Source: Shewanella woodyi ATCC 51908 (GTDB taxonomy: Bacteria; Pseudomonadota; Gammaproteobacteria; Enterobacterales; Shewanellaceae). Taken from it: 64,000 nt of DNA. The position numbers were made by a program, and so were the translations under genes. Positions 45,324 through 54,998 of the stretch are shown piece by piece. The DNA is taken from NCBI RefSeq assembly GCF_000019525.1, contig NC_010506.1:4030001-4094000 (forward strand). The letters run 5' to 3'. The first letter of the stretch is position 1; each line of letters begins with the position of its first letter. The notes below the pieces were generated by a model. That model made no database searches and was not told the DNA's origin. It saw only the letters and a program-made list of their open reading frames with translations.

Positions 45324-48158
45324 TTACAACTCTAAAATCGAAACTGGATATCCAAGTGCTTTAATATCCGCCTCAATCTTGGCCCTATCCCCCACAATCA
45401 CAAGGATCATCTTCTCAAGCTTTAACTGCTCTTTCGCTAGTTGATTTAGCTCAGACTTAGTCACACTCTTAGTGATCTCAGTCTGTTTATCGGTAAAGTT
45501 AGCATCAAGGCCGTAACGCTGGATACGACGCATAAAGCCAGCTTTTTGGTAAGGAGTCTCATAATCAAGCGCCTTACCTTGAGAGATAGAGGCTTTCATA
45601 AAGGCCAGCTCTTTATCTGTCATTCCGTTAGCTTGATATCGGTTAATCTCTTTAGCAAATTCAACCAAAGAGGGAGCGGTTACATCGGTTCTCACACTCG
45701 CTTTAGCTTCAAATACACCAAGCTCAATGCCACCAGAGAAGTAACTTCGAGCACCATAGGTGTAACCTTTATCTTCACGAAGGTTAAGGTTAATACGACT
45801 ATTAAAAGCGCCGCCTAGGGGATAGTTCATCAGGTACGATTTAAAGAACTCTCCTGTCGCATCCCATGGCAACCCTTGCTTACCTATCTTGATAACCGAC
45901 TGAGCGGCGCCAGGTTTATCCAAAATGTAAACCGTTCCACCTTTAAGTTCTGGCAAATCTGTTAATGCAGGTAAAGTCGAAGCCTCACCAGTCCAGTGAG
46001 ATAATCCACTAAGTTTGGCCAGCACCTCACTTTCATTAAGGTTACTCACAGCGACAACTTGTGCATTACCGCCTGTATATTGCTGACGATAAAAAGCCTT
46101 TATATCCTCTAAGGTTAACCCTGATACCGTCTCTAAGGTGCCATTACTGCTAACCCCTAGCGGGCTCTCGGTGCCGTAGAGTAAACCATCAAATGCGGTT
46201 TCGGCTATATAGTTAGGATCTGACATCATATGCTGCAGACTTTGGAGCTGCTGCTGTTTAAGACGCTTGAAATCTTCACTTTTGAAGGCTGGCTGAAACA
46301 GGCGCTCTTCGACAATGGCCAAGGTTTCATCTAGATGAGAGGTTAAACTCGAGATCTGAATGTAGCTCTGATAACCACTGGCTCCAAAGCTCACACGGCT
46401 ACCTAACATCTCCAATGCTTGCGCCAGCTCCTCTGCACTATGCTTCTGACTTGACTCATTAAGCATGGCCGCGGTTAACCCTGCAAGCCCAGCTTTGCTA
46501 ACAGGCACTAACCTGTGACCACCATTGAGATATATCACTAGCTCAACCGTCGGCGTCTCTTCACTCTCGGTGCCAATTACCTCAATGCCATTAGCAAGTT
46601 TGCCGCGCCATAGCTCTGGAGATTTAAGCATCGGTGCTTCACCCGCAGCAGGCATAACCGTTCGATCAAATGATGAGGTGATCTGTTGATGTGTATCTAG
46701 CTCTTCTACTGCAGCATCTGATACCGTCAGTACAGGTGGAGTAAAATTATCTTCATGGGCAATCAACTGCTTCTGCCCTTCAGGCACCACACTTATCACC
46801 ACCATAGGCTTATTTTTAATGTAAGTATTAAAGACGCGCATCACGTCGGCTTTTGTGACATTGGCGTAGCGAGCTAAGTCTGAAGCTATCATATTCGGGT
46901 TGCCCGAAAATGTCTGATTAAAGGCCAGTGTCGACACCTTACCAGAGACACTTTGCAGACCGAAGATGGTACCGGCTTCAAATTGCACCTTCACCTTCTG
47001 CAGATCTTCATCTGTCACGCCGCGAGCTTCAAACTCCTCAATGGACTCCTTCATCTTCTGCTCAAGATCTTTTAGCTGCCCGCCTTTGGCAGGGTTCGCC
47101 AAGGCGTACATAGAAAACTGACAGGCAAGTTCCTGACAAGGGTGGCTCACTCCCGCCTGAACGGCATAACCATCTTTAACTAAGTTTTTATAGAAGATAG
47201 AGGTTTTGCCACCTCCGAGAATGTTAGAGAGCAGATCCAGCGCCGCTTCATCTTCATGGCGAGCATAAACGGTTGGGAAACCAATTCGAATCAAAGGAAG
47301 GTGCACCTTGTCTTCCATTGAGATATAACGGGTCTTATCTAAGGTGACTAAAGACTTGGTATCTGATGTGACTTCGGGCCCTGATGGGATCTCACCAAAG
47401 TACTTATTTATCCAAGCTAACGTTTGCAACTCATCAAAATCACCACCCACGGTTAAAGTGGCGTTATTAGGTCCATACCAACGTTTAAAGAAGTTTTTAA
47501 CATCAGCTAAACTCGCCCGTTCCAGATCTTCAGGCCAACCAATCACAGGCCAAGAGTATTGATGTCCCTGGGGGTAGAAAGCTTGATTAAACTGCTCACC
47601 CATACGGCCATATGGCTGATTGTCGATGCGCTGAGCACGTTCATTTTTGACGGTTTCACGCTGAACCTCAAACTTTTCCTCCGTTAACGCAGGAAGGAAA
47701 AAGCCCATACGATCTGATTCAAGCCAGAGCATCTTCTCCAACTGATTACTGGGTACAGTTTCAAAATAGTTGGTTCTATCAGTGTTGGTCGTACCGTTAA
47801 GGTTTCCGCCCGCTTCGGTCACTGTTTTAAAGTGCTGCTCATCACCAACATGCTGAGAACCTTGAAACATCATATGTTCAAAAAGGTGAGCAAAGCCTGA
47901 ACGGCCCTCGAGCTCTCTCGCCGAGCCCACATGGTAGGTCACATCTACATGCACTAAAGGATCTGAGCTATCTTGATGCAGTAGAACCGTGAGGCCATTA
48001 GCAAGTTGATATTTTTTATAGGCAATACCTACCTCTGAATCAGCTAGGCTAACCGATTCAATCAGGCTGATACCTTTAGGTAGGTTTGACTCGGCCTCTT
48101 GACTTGCACATCCTGCCAACGCGGCGGAGATAGCCACGGCTAATATCCATCTTCTCAC
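45324..48158 (-). CDS. M16 family zinc metallopeptidase, lipoprotein type
   Basis: A 944-residue exported lipoprotein peptidase. The start is the GTG at 48158, which has AAGGAG seven bases upstream; an ATG at 48215 would overlap the preceding gene and put 19 extra residues ahead of the signal. Lipobox LAGC lies near residue 15. The active half (about 45-480) has the inverted zinc motif HLFEHMMF and a downstream glutamate in VKNERAQR; the second half (about 520-930) is the inactive homologous repeat. Both form the usual clamshell that degrades peptides. Likely bound to the outer membrane facing the periplasm. Confidence 0.9.
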   Translation of the reverse strand: MRRWILAVAISAALAGCASQEAESNLPKGISLIESVSLADSEVGIAYKKYQLANGLTVLLHQDSSDPLVHVDVTYHVGSARELEGRSGFAHLFEHMMFQGSQHVGDEQHFKTVTEAGGNLNGTTNTDRTNYFETVPSNQLEKMLWLESDRMGFFLPALTEEKFEVQRETVKNERAQRIDNQPYGRMGEQFNQAFYPQGHQYSWPVIGWPEDLERASLADVKNFFKRWYGPNNATLTVGGDFDELQTLAWINKYFGEIPSGPEVTSDTKSLVTLDKTRYISMEDKVHLPLIRIGFPTVYARHEDEAALDLLSNILGGGKTSIFYKNLVKDGYAVQAGVSHPCQELACQFSMYALANPAKGGQLKDLEQKMKESIEEFEARGVTDEDLQKVKVQFEAGTIFGLQSVSGKVSTLAFNQTFSGNPNMIASDLARYANVTKADVMRVFNTYIKNKPMVVISVVPEGQKQLIAHEDNFTPPVLTVSDAAVEELDTHQQITSSFDRTVMPAAGEAPMLKSPELWRGKLANGIEVIGTESEETPTVELVIYLNGGHRLVPVSKAGLAGLTAAMLNESSQKHSAEELAQALEMLGSRVSFGASGYQSYIQISSLTSHLDETLAIVEERLFQPAFKSEDFKRLKQQQLQSLQHMMSDPNYIAETAFDGLLYGTESPLGVSSNGTLETVSGLTLEDIKAFYRQQYTGGNAQVVAVSNLNESEVLAKLSGLSHWTGEASTLPALTDLPELKGGTVYILDKPGAAQSVIKIGKQGLPWDATGEFFKSYLMNYPLGGAFNSRINLNLREDKGYTYGARSYFSGGIELGVFEAKASVRTDVTAPSLVEFAKEINRYQANGMTDKELAFMKASISQGKALDYETPYQKAGFMRRIQRYGLDANFTDKQTEITKSVTKSELNQLAKEQLKLEKMILVIVGDRAKIEADIKALGYPVSILEL

Positions 48159-48195
48159 TGTAAAACTCCTTATAAACCGAGTCTCTACCCGGTAT

Positions 48196-48618
48196 TTATA
48201 ACCATTGAAGTGCAAAAGCTGCCACTAAGAGATAACGAATGCACTTACCTATTAATATCATCAGAGTCGATCTAAGCAATGGAAGTTTCATCCACCCTGC
48301 TAATAAACATAAAAGATCACCAATTAACGGTGCCCAAGACAGTAGCAGTGCCCAATAACCATATTTTTGAATCATGTTTACGCTGTGACGGTATTTCCCC
48401 TGCGTCATCGCCTCTGGACTGCGTGCAAACCGACCTAAACGCCCTAAATAGAAGCTAGTCATGGCACCGAGAGTATTGCCTATTGTTGCAACAACCACTA
48501 AAGATAGCCATTCAGAGCGACTTTCATTTAACAGAGCGACAAGTAAAACTTCTGATCCTCCCGGTAACAGGGTTGCAGCAAGAAAAGCGGCACTGAACAT
48601 CAACCATAGCGTTGTCAT
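48196..48618 (-). CDS. YqaA-type DedA/VTT-like membrane protein
   Basis: A 140-residue inner-membrane protein with about four hydrophobic segments. It matches the YqaA/DedA-like (VTT) pattern: LLPGGSEVLLVALL near the start, TIGNTLGAMTSFYLGRLGR (about 45-63), and SWAPLIGDLLCLLAGW near 95-110. DedA-family members act in phospholipid and proton-linked transport; the role of YqaA is not defined. It lies 38 bp upstream of the M16 peptidase start, so the two may share a transcript. Confidence 0.82.
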   Translation of the reverse strand: MTTLWLMFSAAFLAATLLPGGSEVLLVALLNESRSEWLSLVVVATIGNTLGAMTSFYLGRLGRFARSPEAMTQGKYRHSVNMIQKYGYWALLLSWAPLIGDLLCLLAGWMKLPLLRSTLMILIGKCIRYLLVAAFALQWL

Positions 48619-48919
48619 AAATGCTTACCTAATGAAAAATCGTAATTTTTTATTTTTATTCGGTGAAATATATTTCATGTTAACCACCTGTTAACCGTTA
48701 AAGTTATTAAAACAAACTCTATTATCACAATAAGTTATAACGAAATTGGTTTGTTTTGCAAGTAGTGCTATCTATACAATGAAAACATCGGATAATGGCC
48801 TAAATTCTTTGCTCCTGTATTGAGCATATAAAATATTACTTACTGACTTATTACCTCAATGATCTCAACGGGCAGTTTGATATCATTTAGGTAAAATAAT
48901 AAAAATTGGAAAATTCATA
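48619..48919. other. Divergent promoter region
   Basis: About 300 bp of A+T-rich sequence between the yqaA-like gene and the dicarboxylate symporter gene. No gene, repeat or structured RNA recognised; it should hold both promoters. Confidence 0.5.
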
Positions 48920-50200
48920 ATGTGGCAAACCATTAAGCAGATCCCCTTTTGGCAGAAAGTCTTAGCAGGCTTTATTTTAGGTGCCAGCATAGGTGTTATT
49001 TTCGGCGAATCAGCAACGGTACTCAAACCCCTTGGCGATCTATTTATCAGTGCAATTAAGATGTTGGTTGCCCCACTCGTCTTCTGTGCCATCGTGGTCA
49101 GCATCACCTCGCTCGGTTCGCAAGTGAGCCTAAAGCGACTTAGCTTTAAAACCTTAGCCATGTTTATGTTCACAGGCACCTTAGCCTCATTAATAGGGTT
49201 AACCGTAGGCTCGCTTATCGATATGGGCGGTTCGATGGAGCTAGTAGCAACTGAGGTACGTGAACGTCATGTTCCAGAGTTTGCGCAGGTGCTGTTGGAT
49301 ATGATCCCAGTTAACCCGTTTGCTTCGCTCGCAGAAGGTAAGGTATTGCAGATCATTGTCTTTGCAGCTTTGGTTGGCATAGCCATCAACAAGGTAGGTG
49401 AGAAAGCCGTTCCATTAAAACAGGCATTCGAAGCAGGTGCAGAGGTGATGTTCCAACTCACTCGCATGGTACTTCAGCTCACCCCTATCGGTGTATTTGG
49501 TTTGATGGCTTGGGTCGTGGGTGAATATGGGCTTTCGACTCTACTCCCTTTAGGTAAGTTTATTGCCGCTATCTACATCGCTGCACTTATCCATATTATC
49601 TTTGTTTATGGTGGCCTAATAAAATTTGCCGCGAAACTCAGCCCCTTGCAGTTCTTCCGTAAAGCGATGCCTGCTCAACTGGTTGCCTTTACTACCGCAT
49701 CAAGCTTCGGTACTTTGCCTGCAAGCACACGTTGTACTGAGTCTATGGGCGTCTCTAAGCAGTATGGCGCTTTTGTACTGCCTTTAGGCGCAACCATGAA
49801 TATGGATGGCTGTGGTGGTATCTATCCCGCTATTGCTGCCATATTTATCGCTCAAATCTATGGTATTCCACTGGACATGACCGACTACATGCTAATTGCC
49901 GTTACCGCAACCGTGGCATCCGTTGGCACTGCTGGTGTACCAGGCAGCGCCATGGTGATGCTATCGGTAACCTTAGGTGTTGTCGGCTTACCACTTGAAG
50001 GTATCGCCTTTATCGCTGCTATCGATCGCATCATAGATATGATCCGTACCAGTACTAACGTAACTGGCGATATGATGACGGCAGTGGTGATAGGAAAGTC
50101 TGAAGGCCAACTGGATGAGCAGCAGTTTTATAACGATCAAGAGGCCGACACTATTGAGGAGTCGCAGCAAGCCACTACTCAATCTAAATCTGTGTCTTAG
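48920..50200 (+). CDS. Dicarboxylate/amino acid:cation symporter (DAACS family)
   Basis: A 426-residue inner-membrane symporter of the GltP/DctA family that imports glutamate, aspartate or C4-dicarboxylates with Na+ or H+. It has eight membrane segments with the re-entrant serine-rich loop FTTASSFGTLPAS (about 256-268), the cation-site motif NMDGCGGIYPAIAA (about 293-306), and the GVPGSAMVML and RTSTNVTGD signatures near 337-380. All key transport motifs are intact. The ligand cannot be chosen from sequence. A terminator follows. Confidence 0.92.
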   Translation: MWQTIKQIPFWQKVLAGFILGASIGVIFGESATVLKPLGDLFISAIKMLVAPLVFCAIVVSITSLGSQVSLKRLSFKTLAMFMFTGTLASLIGLTVGSLIDMGGSMELVATEVRERHVPEFAQVLLDMIPVNPFASLAEGKVLQIIVFAALVGIAINKVGEKAVPLKQAFEAGAEVMFQLTRMVLQLTPIGVFGLMAWVVGEYGLSTLLPLGKFIAAIYIAALIHIIFVYGGLIKFAAKLSPLQFFRKAMPAQLVAFTTASSFGTLPASTRCTESMGVSKQYGAFVLPLGATMNMDGCGGIYPAIAAIFIAQIYGIPLDMTDYMLIAVTATVASVGTAGVPGSAMVMLSVTLGVVGLPLEGIAFIAAIDRIIDMIRTSTNVTGDMMTAVVIGKSEGQLDEQQFYNDQEADTIEESQQATTQSKSVS

Positions 50201-50240
50201 CAAGATCACAAATGTCTGACTTAAATAAGTCATCAACAAT

Positions 50241-50268
50241 CAAGCCGCTTCTGCGGCTTGATTTGTTC
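50241..50268 (+). terminator. Terminator after the symporter gene
   Basis: Perfect stem CAAGCCGC/GCGGCTTG with a 4-nt loop, followed by ATTTGTT. Confidence 0.75.
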
Positions 50269-50347
50269 CTAGAGACCCTAATATACTGTTCAAATTAAGT
50301 TATTTAGTATTATACTTAGACCTTGGCGCAGAAAATAAGGCAAATAT

Positions 50348-50533
50348 ATGGCAAAGTTTTTCCTACTCCCTATTATCTTATGCCTTTTTTGGACACTCTT
50401 TTTACACTTCAATGGCGTGCCAATTAAACAGGGTAAAAAAGGCTTTATCTACATAATAGCCATCAGTGCAACCATCATCCTCTCCCTCGGCTTGCTATTG
50501 TGGATCACTGCTGAGCAGAACATACGTAGCTAA
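50348..50533 (+). CDS. Small two-helix membrane protein
   Basis: A 61-residue hydrophobic protein with two membrane segments (about 3-19 and 33-53) joined by a basic loop (PIKQGKKG). AAGG lies at a reasonable distance before the ATG. I do not recognise a family; such small membrane proteins are often conserved within Shewanella. The clear two-helix topology with positive inside loop argues for a real gene. Confidence 0.55.
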   Translation: MAKFFLLPIILCLFWTLFLHFNGVPIKQGKKGFIYIIAISATIILSLGLLLWITAEQNIRS

Positions 50534-50650
50534 ACCTAACCCGCAAAACCGATACCGACCTCTCCATTTTAAATGGATCTGTCGCTGTATTTGTAGTATA
50601 AGCACTCCCAAATAAGCTTCATCAATTAAATTAGCGGTGTCCAGAAATCC

Positions 50651-50986
50651 ATGTCAGATAAATTTTTCTTTAAAGGGCGTAAAACCCCTAAGCCTAAACA
50701 TGAAAGTTTTGGCTACAACACTAAGCGCGCCTCAAAACTTGGTACGAGTGATAATCCTCTTAACTTAGTTGTTAATAGTGAAGCCCGAAAAGCCGAAATA
50801 GAGGCACTACTAAGCAGCCACGAGCTAACGGCTAATATTGAAATTAATCCAGAGGCAAAAGAGAATACACTTGAACTAGATGGTGTATTAAATAAACCTC
50901 AAACCACTCGATTCGATAAGAAGCCCAACAGAAATGAGCCTTGTCCTTGCGGTAGTGGCAATAAGTTTAAAAAGTGCTGTGGTTAA
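50651..50986 (+). CDS. SEC-C motif protein (PBPRA1643 family)
   Basis: A 111-residue cytoplasmic protein ending in a zinc-binding SEC-C motif (NEPCPCGSGNKFKKCCG) of the kind found at the C-terminus of SecA. The basic N-terminus FFKGRKTPKPKHESFGYNTK and the overall length match the PBPRA1643 family of SWIM/SEC-C proteins, which have no assigned function. The metal site is complete (four cysteines). A SecA-like SecB or ribosome interaction is possible but unproven. Monocistronic. Confidence 0.88.
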   Translation: MSDKFFFKGRKTPKPKHESFGYNTKRASKLGTSDNPLNLVVNSEARKAEIEALLSSHELTANIEINPEAKENTLELDGVLNKPQTTRFDKKPNRNEPCPCGSGNKFKKCCG

Positions 50987-51010
50987 CACCAACTGGTATA
51001 ACGCCTGCCA

Positions 51011-51050
51011 AATAAAAATGTCACTAATTTAATAAATAAATTAGTGACAT
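51011..51050 (-). terminator. Terminator of the small minus-strand gene
   Basis: A long palindrome ATGTCACTAATTTA/TAAATTAGTGACAT (51019-51050). On the minus strand it is followed by TTTTTATTT, 27 bp after the stop of the gene at 51077. This supports that gene being real. Confidence 0.75.
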
Positions 51051-51076
51051 ATCTAGTATCTAAAACAAAACATCAT

Positions 51077-51262
51077 CTACATATTGCCTGAGATAACCGT
51101 TAAATGTTGCTCCAGCTCATCTTCAGTTTTTGGCAATGAAACTAGCTCAAAGGTCAATGGATCCCCTCCATTGAGCATAAACACTGATAACTCACCATGA
51201 TCATAGTGGAACCATTTACCATTGATGCAAAGGTCCGTGTAGCAATTTGGCAATAATTCCAT
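51077..51262 (-). CDS. Small conserved hypothetical protein
   Basis: A 61-residue cytoplasmic protein from the ATG at 51262, with AGAGG at good distance. Sequence is acidic with aromatic residues (CYTDLCINGKWFHYDHGELS). No family recognised. The well-placed terminator downstream supports transcription of the gene. Confidence 0.55.
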   Translation of the reverse strand: MELLPNCYTDLCINGKWFHYDHGELSVFMLNGGDPLTFELVSLPKTEDELEQHLTVISGNM

Positions 51263-51551
51263 AGGCACACCTCTTATTTTTGTCGTTCTAGTCCGAAACT
51301 AAAGATAGCTAACGTGATATTAATCACCTTCATAAGACCTCATCTGACGTAGAGGCACCTTGATCTACATCAAATACCAAATAGATAGAATTGATAAACC
51401 TAGTGAAGAGCAAAGTATAAAACTAATTATCTAATGATAACCCAGGAGATTTAGCGTTATATTTCAAAATATTATTCAGAGGGAGTTAAAAACGTTGAAG
51501 TGGTGAGTAAAACATCGAAACTAGATTCAATTTTAAGCCGAAAGCTATCCC

Positions 51552-52139
51552 TTACTTTACCTCCTCGTTCCTCGATTTGTGTAGGGAAAACAGAAACTCT
51601 CTGATCACATCCTGATCATGATTCAAACACTCAAATCTAGCCGCAAACACATGCCTGTCGGATCTCACAGGTTCAAGTTGTAACTCAACATGCTTCTGAT
51701 CTGGAAGGTTGAGATACAGGACTTTCCCATCAATTCCTTGCTTGAGAGCCTTAGGATCTTGTATACGCAGCGTTAAGCCTGTCGATGAGAGCGAGAGAAT
51801 ATCACCCAGTTGATTATTCGTTTCGTCAGTTAAGGTAACATCTTCAGGCTGTTTCACACGCCAGCTACGTTCATGACCATTGATATCAATCACTTCAGGC
51901 GTACCAAAGTTTGGTCTGAGTCCACCAAATTCATCTTTTTCAATCTTAAGCGGGATCCACAGCTTATACCCCTGCCCCTCAGCTAAGAGAGACAAGCTTG
52001 ACTGATGGAGAATAGAAGCCAAAGAGCTGGGTATTTGAGTTTGAATATCCAGGACTTTATTACTTTCTCCAACTAGCTCAGTTGATGTCGATGAGAACAG
52101 CTCTTGAAAGAGTGCTACTTCATCTGTTGAGAAGTCCAT
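51552..52139 (-). CDS. PilZ-like domain protein
   Basis: A 195-residue cytoplasmic protein. The C-terminal half is beta-rich and follows the PilZ pattern (GDILSLSSTGLTLRI, LYLNLPDQKHVELQLEPVR, HVFAARFECL), though the classical RxxxR and D/NxSxxG cyclic di-GMP residues are only partly visible (LSLSSTG in place of DxSxxG). The N-terminal half carries VIDINGHERSWRVK. It may be a degenerate PilZ protein or YcgR-like fold; c-di-GMP binding is doubtful. Confidence 0.55.
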   Translation of the reverse strand: MDFSTDEVALFQELFSSTSTELVGESNKVLDIQTQIPSSLASILHQSSLSLLAEGQGYKLWIPLKIEKDEFGGLRPNFGTPEVIDINGHERSWRVKQPEDVTLTDETNNQLGDILSLSSTGLTLRIQDPKALKQGIDGKVLYLNLPDQKHVELQLEPVRSDRHVFAARFECLNHDQDVIREFLFSLHKSRNEEVK

Positions 52140-52230
52140 ATTGCTTTTACTACATAAGGTGGTCCAAGTTGATTATAAAGTGTTCACCCCTTAGCTTCAA
52201 TCCCTATTTATCAGGCGTAAATTGTTAAAT

Positions 52231-52490
52231 AATACCGTTTAGTATAAAGATGTAGTCACTCAGCGAGAACTTAGCGCTTTTGAGACAAGGAAGCGGGTAA
52301 AGGGCATAGTTGCTCTACGCTCAAGCTCGATAACGTAGTATTCAGAAGCGCTAAGACTCGCCTTTTAGGAGCGTTTTAGGCTGCCTACTTCTTCGTTGAA
52401 TAACTTCCTAAGGGAGCCACCATTACTTCAGTTATCCGCCTTTGCCTAAAACAGCTCTGAGCTGACTACTTTCTTATACTAATTGGTATA
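52231..52490. repeat. MITE-like repeat B
   Basis: A 260-bp non-coding element with ends AATACCGTTTAGTATAA and (inward from the right) TATACCAATTAGTATAA. The interior follows repeats C and D throughout (AGCGAGA..TTAGCG, AAGCTCG.TAACG, GGCTGCCTACTTCT) but is clearly diverged, so it is an older copy. The IS3 element is inserted 4 bp beyond its right end. Confidence 0.85.
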
Positions 52491-52526
52491 ACACTGTCCC
52501 ATCCTGAAATAGGTTGACGGTTTTAA

Positions 52527-53378
52527 TTAGACCAGTTGCTCTTGCTGCTGGTCTTTTTTATGCACTTGATTTGGTGTTCTCATACCTAAACTCAAGTGCG
52601 GCCTCATTTCATTGTATATAAAAACTGACTCTTCAACGAGTCGCTTTAACTCATCAAGATTGCTGCACGGATATAACAAAAACTCTTGCTTCAAAATACC
52701 ATTTACTCGCTCCGCTAATGCGTTTTGATAGCAATCATACCCATCCGTCATTGATGCTCGGATACCATTTTTCTGTAATGCTGACTGATAGACTGCTGAA
52801 CAATACTGTAACCCTCTGTCTGAATGATGAACTGCATGGCCTTGATATTGGCGATTATTCACTGTCATTTTTAAGGCTTTAACTACATCAGTTGCTTTCA
52901 TCTCATCACTAAGTTCATAACCCATAATCTTACGACTAAACGCATCCGTCACCAGTGACAAGTAGTGAACACCTTGCTCTGATTGAACATAAGTTATGTC
53001 ACTCACAAAGACCTCTTCAGGCGATAAAGGCGTAAACTCTTTGAGTAAATTCGGGTGTTTCTTCATCCAGTGTTTACTGTGGGTTGTCTTGGTATAGTTA
53101 TGCTTAGGTTTTACCAATAACCCTTCACGTTTCAAGTAACTAAAGAAGTTATCTCGCCCAAGTTTAATTCCTTTCTCGATGAACTTGGGTTTCAGTAAAA
53201 AGTAGAGTTTCCTGCCACCCACACGTGGCATAAAGCGACGGATATCAAGCACCATTGCTTTTACTGGGGCCAGTTCTATAGCTCGGCAGAGTTCTCTCGT
53301 TTCTCTTTGGTAGATAGCTTGTCTTGTTATGCCAAGAAGCTCGCAAGCACGATTTAAGCTTGTTACTTTCTGTTTTTG
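52527..53378 (-). CDS. IS3 transposase OrfB (DDE integrase)
   Basis: Catalytic part of the transposase, made as an OrfAB fusion by -1 frameshifting. The readable frame goes from about 53378 (QKQKVTSLNRACELLGITRQ) down to 52527; an internal ATG at 53255 gives 242 residues. The DDE residues are visible: D in FVSDITYVQSEQ, D in HHSDRGLQYCS, and E in NALAERVNGILKQEF. The last region matches the IS3 (IS2/IS51-like) groups. The gene looks intact. Confidence 0.9.
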   Translation of the reverse strand, partial: QKQKVTSLNRACELLGITRQAIYQRETRELCRAIELAPVKAMVLDIRRFMPRVGGRKLYFLLKPKFIEKGIKLGRDNFFSYLKREGLLVKPKHNYTKTTHSKHWMKKHPNLLKEFTPLSPEEVFVSDITYVQSEQGVHYLSLVTDAFSRKIMGYELSDEMKATDVVKALKMTVNNRQYQGHAVHHSDRGLQYCSAVYQSALQKNGIRASMTDGYDCYQNALAERVNGILKQEFLLYPCSNLDELKRLVEESVFIYNEMRPHLSLGMRTPNQVHKKDQQQEQLV

Positions 53379-53761
53379 AAGACTTCTCGCTCCCTGGCTA
53401 AGTACTTTTTTCTTAGGCCTGCGCCATACTCAGCATCAATGATATCAACGGCTTCATTGAGTAATAGATTACGTAAATGTTCATCCTCAAGCTCTTTTTC
53501 AAGGCGCTTTATTTTTTGAGCTGGCGTTTCTTTAGCTTTGGTGGTCTTAGGCATGGTTATTCTCACTGGTTGAGTCCAATCCATCTTACCGTGCTTTCTG
53601 AGCCAAGTAAGTACGGTTGAACGACCTTGGATACCATAAATGCTTTGAGCTTGCTTATAAGTCATGTCGCCTTTTTCAACGGCTGCTACAACTTGTAATT
53701 TAAAGCCTAACGAATAATCTCGTTGTGTTCGCTTAACGTGGGTGGGGATTTGAGTTGTCAT
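53363..53761 (-). CDS. IS3 transposase OrfA
   Basis: A 132-residue DNA-binding protein: helix-turn-helix of the transposase_8 type (YSLGFKLQVVAAVEKGDMTY, then KQAQSIYGIQGRSTVLTWLR) and a leucine-rich coiled segment (KIKRLEKELEDEHLRNLLL). It recognises the IS ends. Its 3' end overlaps the OrfB frame by 16 bp around TTCAAAAACAG; OrfB is in the -1 frame. Confidence 0.9.
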   Translation of the reverse strand: MTTQIPTHVKRTQRDYSLGFKLQVVAAVEKGDMTYKQAQSIYGIQGRSTVLTWLRKHGKMDWTQPVRITMPKTTKAKETPAQKIKRLEKELEDEHLRNLLLNEAVDIIDAEYGAGLRKKYLAREREVFKNRK

Positions 53762-53859
53762 AATAAAGTCCTAAATGTGTAAACACATTTCAGGACAAGA
53801 CACACAGATACAAAAAAGCCCATCAAAGATGGGCTTTAAAATTACTTTTACGCTAACGA

Positions 53860-54990
53860 CTAACCTAGTACAGCAATCAACACACCAGCGGCGACGGCCG
53901 ACCCAAGTACGCCCGCCACATTGGGTCCCATAGCATGCATTAACAAGAAGTTATGTTGGTTAGACTCTAGCCCAACCTTATTCACGACTCTTGCGGCCAT
54001 AGGCACAGCAGAGACACCAGCAGCTCCTATTAGTGGGTTGATCTTACCTCCTGACAGCTTAGACATCAGCTTCGCCATCAGTACACCGGTCGCGGTACCA
54101 ATAGCGAAGGCAACCGCCCCAAGAAGCAAAATTCCTAAGGTCTCAATTTGCAAAAACTTATCCGCCGACAACTTTGAGCCCACCGCTAAACCTAGGAAGA
54201 TGGTAACGATATTGATCAACTCATTTTGAGCCGTATTGGATAATCTATCCACAACACCGGATTCACGCATCAGATTACCAAGACAGAACATCCCCACTAA
54301 AGGCGTCGCTGCTGGCAGAAACAGAATTGTTAAGCCAAGTACCATAAGCGGGAAAATAATCTTCTCCTTCTTACTCACCTCCCTTAACTGCTCCATCTTT
54401 ATCTGACGTTCAGCCTCAGTGGTAAAGAGTTTCATAATTGGAGGCTGAATAAGAGGAACTAGCGCCATATAAGAGTACGCAGCCACTGCAATAGCTCCCA
54501 GCAGATCTGGGGCAAGTTTGGAAGCAAGGAAGATAGCTGTAGGCCCATCCGCGCCACCGATGATGGCAATGGCACCTGCATCTTTCATACTAAAATCAAA
54601 ACCCGGCACAAAATTTAGCGCCACAGCACCGATTAAAGTTGCAAAGATACCAAATTGAGCAGCCGCCCCTAAAAGTAACATTTTAGGGTTAGCTATCAGA
54701 GCTCCAAAGTCGGTAAGTGCACCAACCCCCATAAAGATCAACAGAGGAAATATGCCCGTTTCGATCCCCACATGATAGGCAAAGTAGAGTAAGCCCCCCT
54801 CATCGGTAAAACCACCGTTCGGGATATTTGCTAAAATAGCACCAAAACCGATAGGCAAAAGCAGCAGTGGCTCAAAACGTTTTACTATTGCTAGGTAAAG
54901 CAGTAGTGCACCGACACCCATCATAAATAACTGACCACCGGTAAAATTAGCAATACCGGACTCAGACCAAAATGCAATTAACCCGTCCAT
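53860..54990 (-). CDS. oadB: Oxaloacetate decarboxylase beta subunit OadB (Na+ pump)
   Basis: Inner-membrane subunit that decarboxylates carboxybiotin and exports Na+. The 376 residues carry about nine membrane segments and the family landmarks [15 protein letters not shown] (with the essential aspartate, about residue 180), [13 protein letters not shown] and the C-terminal [23 protein letters not shown]. Follows oadA by 8 bp; third gene of oadG-oadA-oadB. The IS3 element begins 57 bp after its stop. Confidence 0.94.
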   Translation of the reverse strand: MDGLIAFWSESGIANFTGGQLFMMGVGALLLYLAIVKRFEPLLLLPIGFGAILANIPNGGFTDEGGLLYFAYHVGIETGIFPLLIFMGVGALTDFGALIANPKMLLLGAAAQFGIFATLIGAVALNFVPGFDFSMKDAGAIAIIGGADGPTAIFLASKLAPDLLGAIAVAAYSYMALVPLIQPPIMKLFTTEAERQIKMEQLREVSKKEKIIFPLMVLGLTILFLPAATPLVGMFCLGNLMRESGVVDRLSNTAQNELINIVTIFLGLAVGSKLSADKFLQIETLGILLLGAVAFAIGTATGVLMAKLMSKLSGGKINPLIGAAGVSAVPMAARVVNKVGLESNQHNFLLMHAMGPNVAGVLGSAVAAGVLIAVLG

Positions 54991-54998
54991 CTAAACTC

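Larger units (their letters stand above)
52495..53802 (-). mobile_element. Complete IS3-family insertion sequence
   Basis: A 1308-bp element with terminal inverted repeats TGTCCCATCCTGAAAT (left) and TGTCTTGTCCTGAAAT (right, inward), 13 of 16 matching and with TG..CA tips typical of IS3. It is flanked by a 3-bp direct repeat CAC (52492-52494 and 53803-53805). It carries orfA and orfB in the -1 relation. It sits between MITE-like repeat B and the end of oadB, downstream of the oad operon. Confidence 0.92.
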
